NCBI RefSeq assembly: GCF_947179515.1
Contig: NC_067473.1
Coordinates: forward strand, 73,241,719 to 73,305,718
From: Apodemus sylvaticus
Taxonomy: Eukaryota; Chordata; Mammalia; Rodentia; Muridae
DNA length: 64,000 nt
Direction of reading: 5' to 3'
Positions 55,746-64,000 of the stretch are shown here, one piece after another (position 1 is the stretch's first letter; every line of letters starts with the position of its first letter). A program made the translations under genes and the position numbers. The notes below the pieces were generated by a model, which did no database searches, had not been told where the DNA came from, and saw only the letters and a list, made by a program, of their open reading frames with translations.

Positions 55746-56455
55746 AGTTTGCAAACATATGACACATTTCTATTCACTAGTATTTGTGAAGACAAGGATA
55801 TGGTCTGTTTGGTTGAAAATTCTGTGGGAAGAGTATGTGTTCTGTTGACAGTGGTCAGAGTGTCTCATACAAACAAACAAGTCAAGTGGGTCAGGGTAGT
55901 GCTCAAGCTATCTACAAACAATGGTTTTCTATCTGCTCATTGTACCCATTACTGAGAAACATGTTACAATCTCTGCCTACAACAATGGATTCCTGTGCTT
56001 GTGATCTTCCAGCTCTTTCCATTTCTCTTCATTTCTTTTGAGAAATTTGAGTTCTTGCATCATTTTAGAGACGTGGCATCTCCATCACTGTGTATGGAGT
56101 CCTAGTATCTCCCCTGGAATCCTGGTAATAGCCTATGTTCTGAAGTTTGCCTCTGTTACACTATTTAGTTTTCTCTGAATGTTGTTTGAATTTAGTGTTC
56201 TCTTAGTTTTAACTTTATGTCTGTATTTTTAAATTAGGAAATTCAAAAGCATCATATAAATGGATCCTATTTTATAATAGTCTAACAGACTATGGTTTCA
56301 AAATATTTTGACTATTAATTTAATGCAGCTATTGCTACTATTGAATTAAAATAATCATCATGTATCTGCTATTGATACTTCTAGGTTTTTCCAGCCTTAA
56401 TTTTTGTCTAATTTTGCATAGAGTGATTTTTGTGATTTCATTTAGTCACTTCTTT
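55746..56455. other. No gene recognised
   Basis: AT-rich ordinary sequence. Confidence 0.45.
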
Positions 56456-56462
56456 TAAATTT

Positions 56463-56600
56463 TGTTGTTGCTGAGACAGAACCTTACTTTTCAACCCTGG
56501 CTGACCTCCACACTACCTCTATGTAAATCAGGATGTTCACAGCTCATAAACGTCTGCCTGTGCCTCTCAAGTACTAGGATTAAAAGTCTACTGTACTGAT
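56463..56600 (-). mobile_element. Old B1 SINE, minus
   Basis: GAGACAGAACCTTACTTTTC, ACCCTGGCTGACCTCC and AAGTACTAGGATTAAAAG match a diverged reverse-oriented B1. No target duplication found by eye. Confidence 0.65.
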
Positions 56601-57044
56601 TTATTATTTGTGTCTCTTTAGAAATTTTTAATAACACTGGCATAGGAGCTATACATTTAAATTAGTAGGTATGTTGTTAGATAATAGTATGCTTACTAAA
56701 TAATACAGGACACATAATTGAAGGCTCCAAAATATCAGAGTCGCACTCTGCTGCTGCTATGTGTATTTGTGAAATGTCCCCCTCCATTATATTACATATC
56801 TAAGCACGTGTCTGTCATCTGCCTGCCATCCATCCCCTGTGGATTACATGGGCGATTAGAGAAGCCAGAGGTGGGTTCTGTGGATGAGCAACAGCCATAA
56901 ACCAAGTAGCCATAGGAAGAGAAACGTGCTGAGAGCCATGGTGGGGTAAAAGCCTTCTCTGTGCCGTAAGCGGCAGTGCGCAGCCGGAGAAAGAACCGTC
57001 AGCACCGCGGGTGGAACCAGGCTCCGCGGTCATTTCAGACTTAT

Positions 57045-57240
57045 GTGTGGGCTGGAGAATGGCTGAGCAGTTAAGCGCACTTTCTGCTCCTCCTGAGGAA
57101 CCGTTTCCCCAGCGACACATCAGCTCGCGGCTCCTGAAATTTCAGCTCCAGGGCATCTCAGGCGTCTGCTGGCTTCCTCGGCAGCCTTCAGTCGTGTGCG
57201 CACATCACAGACATTTATACAGAGAAATAGAAACAAACCT
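57045..57240 (+). mobile_element. B2/B3-like SINE, diverged
   Basis: GGCTGGAGAATGGCTGAGCA, TTAAGCGCACTTTCTGCTC and CCTGAGG follow B2/B3 order, but the rest is heavily changed. Confidence 0.5.
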
Positions 57241-57690
57241 CCTCCCAGCATCCCGCCAGCACTGCCGGCTGCTGCCCTAGGCGGCCTCTCCTATGCTTTT
57301 ACAGGGATCCACTTGTCACGTGCGGGCGACCATTGCTCCCCTGCTCTTTATTTCCTCTTCTCTCCAGTCGTCATCCCTCCTCAACCCCTCTCTCTGTTTC
57401 ACCCCCTTTACCCTGATTCTTGCCCTGTCTCAGCCCTTTTTATCCTCTGCTGAGTTTAAATTAACTTTATTAAAAATCAGTTTTTTTGAAAACATTCTCT
57501 TTTGGCCCTGGTCCTGGAAAGGCTTGATGCAGCCATGTAGGGGATTACCAGGACAGAGAAGTGGGAGGGGGGATGATTGGGGAAAGGGCAGAGGGAAGAG
57601 GGCTTATGGGACTTATGGGGACAGGGGAACTGGGAAAGGGAAAATCATTTGGAATGTAAACAAAGAATATAGAAAATAAAAGAAAAATAT
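57241..57690. other. No gene recognised
   Basis: Ends with an L1-tail-like purine-rich stretch (57540-57690: GGGGACAGGGGAACTGGGAAAG-type words, then AAATAAAAGAAAAAT), possibly a very short 3'-end L1 fragment in plus orientation. Confidence 0.4.
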
Positions 57691-57870
57691 TCTCTTTTAC
57701 GTGTATAGATGGTTTAGTCTGTAATATGTATGTGTGCTGTGTGCTACAGTACCTGCAGAGGCTAGAAGAAAGTGTTGGACTAGAGTTACAGATGGCTGTG
57801 AGTGCTGGGAAATGAACCTGGGTCTTCTGAAAGAGCAGCTGATGTTCTTCACTGCAGAGTTGTGTATCCA
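57690..57870 (-). mobile_element. B3-type SINE, minus
   Basis: In reverse: CCAGGTTCATTTCCCAGCAC and CTGTAACTCTAGTCC, preceded by CTGCTCTTTCAGAAGAC. This order is that of B3/B2-related SINEs. Confidence 0.65.
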
Positions 57871-58665
57871 GACTCAACCTTTCTAATTTTACAGAAAATC
57901 AGAGCAGAAAGTACAGAGGGGCGTGGTCTCCTCAGCAGCTTCTCCTGTCAGTAACGTGCTGCACAGGTGGAGCACTGTTGCTGTCCATGGAATTATATTC
58001 ATGTATTTTATTAACTGACGTGTGTAGCTTTACAGCAGGGGTCACTCTTGGTGTTTTACTTCCTGTGGGTCCTGACAAGTGGATGATAACAGCCTCTTCC
58101 CTGGGCCTTGTCCTACCCACCGATGCTCAGGGGCACCTCCACCTTGCCCTGCTGGAATCTACCATCCAAGGTGACCCAGAGACCATAGCTTGAGTTTAAA
58201 TGAACATTGCGAAACTCACAACTACAAAGCACTAGTTTTCCTCACCTCATCTCCAGACATTTCTTCACCCCCCACCCCTTGTTTCTCACTCACGAAGAGA
58301 GCGAGCGCGGCAGAGCTGAGGTTTGCTGCGTCTGCTCTGCCTCAGCTGAGCTTTGGCTCTGATGCTCTTCAGCTCTCCAGGGCAAAGGAAACAACACCAC
58401 ATTCAGAGATTTGTGTTAGACACTGGCTCACGTGACCATGAGGGGCAGAATGTCTGAGCCCCGTAGGTGTCTGTCCTGCCACCCAATGTGGAAATTAAAG
58501 AACTCGAGGTTTATTAATTTATCTTTCTTGTCCAGTTGGTCTCTGGACAGGTTCATATGGGGAGGAGCTAGAAAGCATCTAGGAAATCCTTTAGCTCCCA
58601 AAAGTGTTTTTGAGTGACGTACCGAAGACCCTGCGGTTCTGGAATTAGACATTCATTTTGTGGCT
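57871..58665. other. No gene recognised
   Basis: A small CpG-containing patch (58295-58370, GAGAGCGAGCGCGGCAGAGC) stands out, but there is no gene evidence around it. Confidence 0.4.
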
Positions 58666-58669
58666 TGTG

Positions 58670-59125
58670 GTAAATATTTTGGTTTCAATTTCTTACATGT
58701 GGAATTGACTATATGTGGAGTTAAGTAAAACCCAAATTCCTGGGCACACTTATGAGGATTTTTCCCCTTAATTAAATGCTTTGAAGGCAGAAGACCCATT
58801 TCTAATCTGGGTCCTTAAGATGGGAAGATTCACCTTTAACCTGGGCCACACCTTATGCTGGCTGCCTAGGTAAAGGACATGGAAGAGGAACCTTGCTCTC
58901 TTTGCCTCTTTCCTCTCATTCTCATTGTCATCTGCATTCCTTCACTGGCATTAGAGCATATTTCTTCCGGATCCCAGTGTACACTACAGACCAGCTGAGA
59001 TATCCAGACTCATGGACTTAACAACTCCTGGATTCTTGGACCTCATTGGTAGACAGGCATTGTTGGACTGCCTGGACCCGAGACTGTAAGCCATCCTAAT
59101 AAATCCCTTTTCTATCTTCTAGGCA

Positions 59126-59173
<48 letters not shown>

Positions 59174-59231
59174 CACGTGCGCGCGCATGCTCTATTAAGT
59201 TCTGTTCCTCTAGAGAACCCTGACTAATACA
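58670..59231 (+). mobile_element. ERVL-type LTR, plus, with (GT)n expansion
   Basis: Ends with the class III LTR signature TTCCTCTAGAGAACCCTGACTAATACA (given here in parts: TTCCTCTAGAG then AACCCTGACTAATACA). An AATAAATCCC signal lies near 59099. A GT microsatellite is embedded before the end (59128-59190). The 5' end is not certain. Opposite orientation to the ERVL at 60 kb. Probably an old solo LTR. Confidence 0.65.
59128..59190. repeat. (TG)n tract ending in GTGCACGTGCGCGCGC
   Basis: About 42 bp of TG repeats followed by CpG-bearing alternating sequence; Z-DNA prone. Confidence 0.93.
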
Positions 59232-59379
59232 AGACCTTACTCCTGGAACATGGTTCAAGGAAACACTCAGAATCTTTGGCAGGCAGGGGCCTAAATTACC
59301 TTTGGAAGGTCTGTATAGGTTCTTCCCAGTAACAAAGCTGCAAAGTTGTTCTCCCCTACCTGGTACAAGAGGTAGGTAG

Positions 59380-59560
59380 AGGGGCTGGAGAGATGGCTCA
59401 GTGGTTAAGAGCATTGACTGCTCTTCCAGAGATCCTGAGTTCAAATCCCAGCAACCACATGGTGGCTCATAACCATCTGTAATGGGATCTGACCCCCCTT
59501 CTGCTTGGTGTCTGAAGACAGAGAGTGTATTATAAATAAATATTTTTAAAAAAGGAGGTA
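59380..59560 (+). mobile_element. B2 SINE, well preserved
   Basis: GGGGCTGGAGAGATGGCTCA at the head (A box intact), GTTCAAATCCC B-box region, GGTGGCTCATAACCATCTGT and an AATAAATATTTTTAAAAAA tail. The best-preserved B2 of the window. Confidence 0.95.
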
Positions 59561-60043
59561 GCTAGAGTGGGTTAGAACAAGGATTAGAAAAGCTGGTGAA
59601 GAACAGGGGAGAAGGACAGGGAAGCCCTGAAAGAAAGTCATCCTCAAGGTGATTCCAATCCAGGTTGAGCTGGGAACAGGGAAGCTATGGCGTTTCCAGG
59701 AGCACAGCACACTGACTCTCCAGCCTTAGGACACAGCCTTTCTTTCTGCTCACTGGGGGCAGCCCACCACTCCCAAACAAGTTCCACAACAGACTCCTAC
59801 TCCTGGGTGAACAACTGCTCCTGGTTTGCTGGGAACTTTCCCAGGTTAGGCAGAGAAAGTCCTGTGGTCTGCACTCAGCTTGGCTCTGGGCGCAGCAGAA
59901 CCATTGCCATGGGACGTGGGAAGAATCTCATTTGTCTCCTGAAGGAGCTGGGGTCCAGTCTCTAATACTGGGTTTCCAAAGAACCCCAGACAGCCATGTG
60001 CTCATGTGCTCAGTAGGAAATAAATGAGCAGCTTAAAGATCTG
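59561..60043. other. No gene recognised
   Basis: Short gap between the B2 and the ERVL 3' LTR; a 92-codon frame without a domain. Confidence 0.45.
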
Positions 60044-60488
60044 TGTGTTAGTGAGGGTTCTCTAGAGTCAGAGAACGTATGGGTAGTTTCTATATAGTAA
60101 GGGAATTTGTTGATGACTTACAGCCTTTATTCCAACAATGGTCAGCAGCAGCTATGGATGGAAGTCCAAGGATCTAGCAGTTGCTCAGTCCCACAAGGCA
60201 GGAAGGTGTAGAAGAGAGTAAATCTTCTTTCTTCCAGCAGAGGGTGTGGCCCAGATTAAAGATGTGTGACACCACGCCTTTAATCCCAGATGACCTTGAA
60301 CTCAGAGATCTCCTGGTCTTAATCTTCTGGAATTCATAGCCACTATGCCTCAAGATCTCCATGCCAAGATCCAGCTCAGAAACTTGTATCTCTCAGCCTC
60401 CAGATTAGGATTACAGGTGAGCCTTCCAATTCTGGATTGTAGTTCATTCTCGATATAGTCAAGTTGACAACCAGGAATAGCCACTACA
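60044..60488 (-). mobile_element. ERVL (MT2-type) 3' LTR
   Basis: A 445-bp LTR, TG...CA on the minus strand, starting TGTAGTGGCTATTCC at 60488. The purine tract GGGGTGGAT sits just before it on the internal side. It is the downstream LTR of the provirus whose pol extends to the end of the window. Confidence 0.9.
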
Positions 60489-60966
60489 ATCCACCCCGTG
60501 TCAACTTGATACAAATAATATCTCATGTTCACATGAAACAATAACAAGGTCATGAATACGCCTAATATGATATAATTATTCCTAGTACAATTGCAAAGGC
60601 ATTTGTAAATTTACAATGGGCAATGTCCCTTGAGAACATTCTTTTATTGTCTCCTTCTTTAGTGATGAAAACTTAAATACCAATTGATGTTAAAGAAATT
60701 GGAAGAAAGATAAATGTATTCTTAACAAAATAAGACAGAAGCATTCTTATTATTCCATAATCCTCATTTTTTGTAACTGGTTATGTGGCCTTAGCTGGTA
60801 TTTATAATTACCTTCCTCTACTACCCATTCTGTATTTTCTTCACCCTCAACAAGCACCTCAACAAGCCTTGGCTCTTTTCCTTGACCCATACCTTAATTC
60901 CCTGTCCTGTTTCCTCCCTCGGGATGTCATCCTTCTTGGATCAGGCTGTTGTAGTTTCCACTGACT

Positions 60967-61185
60967 TTAATCACAGGGCATGGTAGTACTAAGAGATGCC
61001 CTAAGGGCTTCTGCACTCCAAAGACAATCCTGCTTGCCTCCATTGTGGAAAGGCAATCCAACTTTCCCATAGTGATCTGGATCTATCACCCCTCCTAACA
61101 CTGTTATTCCTTTCTTAGCCTGTTGGTTCAAGGGCATTAGAAGCCCAAAATGACCAGGGGGGGCGGGGGGAGTCTGAGTTTCCAT
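60967..61185 (-). pseudogene. ERVL dUTPase-like domain remnant
   Basis: A 72-codon frame with PPGHFGLLMPLNQQAKKG and the dUTPase-type motif GGVIDPDHYG, followed by the LPFHNGGK region. dUTPase would remove dUTP from the nucleotide pool during reverse transcription. The frame differs from that of the integrase upstream; the break lies at a G-rich run (61155-61171), so an indel there is the likely cause. Confidence 0.78.
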
Positions 61186-61775
61186 TTCAATGGAATGTTT
61201 GTTGTGGGTCCTGGTAGAAGCACTCTCTCCTTTGGAACCAAAGCTTCTAGGCCAGAAGAACCTAGAGTTGTAGGAACAGGAAGCAAAACTTCTCCTAGAG
61301 GGCCACTAGGAATGATAGTGAGTGGAACTATTCCCTTTTGCATCCCTTGATTCCTGAACCCATGGATCCTGGCTATGGGAGAAACTGTACCATATATCAG
61401 ATGCTGATTCAAAGCATGTACTGCCTTCTGAAGAACTCTGCCCCAGTCCTCCATGCTGTTGCCACCTAATTGGTACTGTAACCATGTCTTCAAAAGGCCA
61501 TTCCATCTTTCTATCAGACCAGTTGCTTCAGGATGATGGGGAACATGGTAAGACCAGTGAATTCCATGATCGTGGGCCCACTGTTGCACTTCTCTGGCTG
61601 TGAAATGAGTCCCTCGGTCAGAAGCAATACTATGTGGAATACCCTGACAATAGATAAGGCATTCTGTGAGTACACAGATGGTGGTTTTAGCAGAAGCATT
61701 ACATGCAGGAAAGGCAAATCTATAACCAGAATAAGTATCTACACCAGTAAGAACAAAAGATTGTCCTTTCCACAA
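61137..61775 (-). pseudogene. ERVL integrase catalytic core
   Basis: Open for 212 codons, the longest retroviral frame in the window. The DDE residues are in place: D in GVDTYSGYRF, D in SIASDRGTHF and E in HHPEATGLIERWNG. The C-terminal part runs into the junction with the dUTPase region and then out of frame. Catalytically plausible as a domain but not part of an intact polyprotein. Confidence 0.88.
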
Positions 61776-61861
61776 AAGAAGTGGTCCACTGTAGTCAACC
61801 TCCTACTAGGTTCCTAGCTGGTCACCTCGAGGAATGGTGCCATCTTAGTGCTTGCTGGTCT

Positions 61862-62128
61862 CTACTGTTGGCAGATCTGGCATTCAGCAGCAGCTGTAGC
61901 CAGGTCAGCCTTGGTGAGTGGAAGTCCGTGTTGCTGAGCCCAAGCATAACCTCTGTCTCGGCCACCATGGCCACTATGTTCACATGCCCATTGGGCAATG
62001 ACAGGGATGGCTGGGGAAAGAGGCAGACTATCCACAGAAAGGGTCATCTTATCCACTTGATTATTGAACTCCTCCTCAGATGAAATCACCTTTTGGTGGA
62101 TATTTACATGGGACATAAATATCTTCAC
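61862..62128 (-). pseudogene. ERVL integrase zinc-binding domain
   Basis: An 88-codon frame ending in the HHCC region: ACEHSGHGG (His pair) and AAAECQICQQ (Cys pair). Separated from the catalytic core by a frame break between 61775 and 61862. The paralogous region of the other ERVL (25745-25990) is split from its core by the MaLR LTR. Confidence 0.75.
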
Positions 62129-62266
62129 ATCTTTTGCCCATTTGGAGAGATCTACCTACAAACTTCTTCCCCAGTTGTCTTTCTCACCAATTTTCCAATC
62201 ATGATCTTTCCAAGTCCCTGACCATGCAGCCAATCCACTGGCTACAGCCCATGAGTCAGTGATCAA

Positions 62267-62620
62267 TCATACTTCTGGCCATTTCTTCTTCCAAACAAAC
62301 TGTAATGCCATGTGTACTGCCCGAATTTCTGCCCACTGTGAAGATTTTTCTTTATCTTTCAGGGTTGTCCTGGAAAGGGGTTGCAATGCTGCAACTGTCC
62401 ACTTCTGGGTGGTGCCTGCATAACGTGCAGAGCCATCAGTAAACCAAGTCCTACTCTTCTCTTCTTCAGTCAGATGATCATAGGGAACACAGCATGAGGT
62501 TATATGTGCACTATTGGCAGCAGATGGTATTGTAATAGGAATAGAAAAACATAGGCATTTGAGCAACGTCATGTAACTTGCTTGTGCCTTCAGGACCTGC
62601 TCTGGTCCGATCACGTACAT
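62267..62620 (-). pseudogene. ERVL RNase H domain
   Basis: A 117-codon frame with WFTDGSARYAGT (first catalytic Asp) and SSQWAEIRAVHMAL (catalytic Glu). Would degrade the RNA strand of the RNA/DNA hybrid. Frame closes before joining RT and integrase. Confidence 0.87.
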
Positions 62621-62929
62621 ACCACTTCAATTTGATAATAAACTGCTGCTGTGCACGTCCTACTTTATGACTTGGAGGGTCTAATAACACCCAGCTCATG
62701 ATGGGCAGTTCAGGTCACATAGCAACTTGCTGTCCTATTGTCAAACGTCCAGCATCTACTAAGGCCCAATAGCAGGCCAAGAGCTGTTTTTCAAAGGGAG
62801 AATAGTTGTCTGCACACTATGGTAGAGCTTTGCTCCAAAATCCCAAAGGTCTCCTCTGTGATTCACCTACAGGGGCCTGCCAAAGGCTCCAAACAGCATC
62901 TCTATCTGCTACTGACACCTCAAGTGTCA

Positions 62930-63884
62930 TTAGGTCTGCTGATCATAAAGTTCAAATGGTAGAGCAGCCTTCACAGCAGCCTGGACCTGTTGAAGAACCT
63001 TCTCTTGTTCCAGGCCCCACACAAAGATATCAGCTTTCCAAGTCACTTGATAAATAGGCCTGAGTACCACACCTAAGTGAGGAATGTGCTGTCTCCAGAA
63101 TCCAAATAGACCCACTAAACATTGTGCTTCTTTCTTAGTGGTAGAAGGGGCCAGGTGCCATAACTTATCTTTCACCTTAGAAGGAATATCTCTGCGTTCC
63201 CCACACCACTGTACTCCTAAGAATTTCACTGAGGTAGACAGTCCTTGAATTTTGGTTGGATTTATTTCCCATCCTCTGATATGCATGTGTTACCAATGAG
63301 TCCAAAGTGGTTGCTACTTCCTGCTCACTTGGTCCAATCAGCATAATATCATCAATATAGTGCACCAATGTGATATTTTGTGGAAGAGACAAATGATCAA
63401 GGTCCCTTCTAACTAAGTTATGACACTGGGCAGGAGAGGTAATATGTCCTTGAGGCAAAACTGTAAAGGTATACTGCTGGCCTTACCACCTGAAAGCAAA
63501 CTGCTTCTGGTGGTCCTTATGGGCAGGTACTGAGAAGAAGGCATTTGCCAGGTCAATAGCTGCATACCAGGTTCCAGAAGATGTGTTTACTCAAGTAATG
63601 AAACTACATCTGGTAGCAGCTGCAACTGGAGTTACTACCTGATTTAGTTTTCCACAGTCAACTGTCATCCTCCATGATCCATCTGTCTTCTGCATTGGCC
63701 AGATGGGATAGTTAAAGGGAGATGTGGTGGGAACCACCACCCCTGCATCTTTCAGGTACTTGATAGTGGCAGTAATTTCTGCAATTCCTCCAGAAATACG
63801 ATACTGTTTTTGATTCACTCTTTTCTTTGGCAGAGGCAACTCTAAAGGCTTCCATTTAGCTTTTCCAACCATAATAGTCCTCAC
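62930..63884 (-). pseudogene. ERVL reverse transcriptase, broken
   Basis: Three overlapping pieces cover the RT. 63591-63884 encodes the fingers (KDAGVVVPTTSPFNYPIWPM, DGSWRMTVDC). 63177-63458 encodes the palm with the YIDDI active-site motif. 62930-63286 encodes the thumb/connection (KFLGVQWCG, GLFGFWRQHIPHL). The gap between 63458 and 63591 contains stops. YIDDI rather than YMDD/YADD variants is typical for this class. Confidence 0.85.
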
Positions 63885-64000
63885 TACACAGGTTAGGGAA
63901 CCAATGTGAGACTTCTACCAATTTCTGAGAGTATATATCCCAATTATACATTCTGGAACTGGGGAAATGACCACAGGATGTGTTTGGGGGCCTACTGGAC

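Larger units (their letters stand above)
60489..64000 (-). mobile_element. ERVL (MERVL-like) provirus, 3' half, continues beyond window
   Basis: Class III endogenous retrovirus on the minus strand. From right to left: RT (63884 to about 62930), RNase H (62620-62267), integrase zinc finger (62128-61862), integrase core (61775-61190), dUTPase-like end (61185-60967), then a non-coding tail and the polypurine tract. The dUTPase after integrase and the absence of env are typical of ERVL. The gag and 5' LTR would lie outside. Frames are interrupted several times. Confidence 0.92.

Overview
The window reads as genomic DNA from a mouse (Mus) or a very close relative. The evidence is the repeat content: B1, B2 and B3 SINEs, L1Md-type LINEs with monomeric 5' UTRs, ORR1-type MaLR LTRs and MERVL-like class III endogenous retroviruses (ERVs). 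I found no spliced or single-exon host protein-coding gene I would defend. The only functional-looking host genes are tRNAs. There are five intact, essentially identical tRNA-Cys(GCA) genes, all on the minus strand, plus one decayed tRNA-Cys-like relic. This suggests part of a large tRNA-Cys cluster; the mouse chromosome 6 cluster is my guess from general knowledge, not something the sequence proves.

Layout. 0-3 kb: sparse sequence, then a degenerate satellite-like repeat split by a MaLR LTR. 3.8 kb: first tRNA-Cys. 4.8-8.3 kb: a B2, microsatellites, an 18-copy 24-bp minisatellite and a probable solo LTR. 9-9.4 kb: an ORR1 LTR with an amplified internal 20-bp block. 9.5 kb: tRNA relic. 10.1 kb: an 18-bp minisatellite. 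10.6-13 kb: duplication copy A, with two tRNA-Cys genes 962 bp apart followed by an ERVK-like LTR. 14-20.1 kb: two stacked minus-strand L1s, the larger (15225-20112) bounded by a 10-bp target-site duplication. 21.8-27.5 kb: duplication copy B, with two tRNA-Cys genes 961 bp apart and the same LTR, but interrupted by a 5'-deleted ERVL that itself carries a B1 and a MaLR LTR. 27.5-28.8 kb: decayed ERVK gag. 29-33.9 kb: two L1 5' halves facing each other tail to tail. 35.4-35.9 kb: probable class I LTR with YY1-like motifs. 37.5-40.3 kb: faint old duplications. 40.7-43.9 kb: a large 56-bp tandem array whose monomer contains an 11-bp inverted repeat, grading into a second, looser repeat field to about 45.3 kb. 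45-60 kb: mostly unremarkable sequence with scattered MaLR, ERVL, B1, B2 and B3 copies. 60.0-64 kb: the 3' half of an ERVL provirus on the minus strand (LTR, dUTPase, integrase, RNase H, RT) running off the end of the window.

How the parts relate. The tRNA genes multiplied by duplication of a block of at least 2.3 kb holding a tRNA pair and its flanking LTR. Later retroelement insertions make the two copies look different and allow the events to be ordered. The retroelement reading frames are all broken. The strongest candidate for something undescribed is the 40.7-45.3 kb tandem-repeat field. The B1 with a 50-nt 5' extension and the tail-to-tail L1 junction are the next best.
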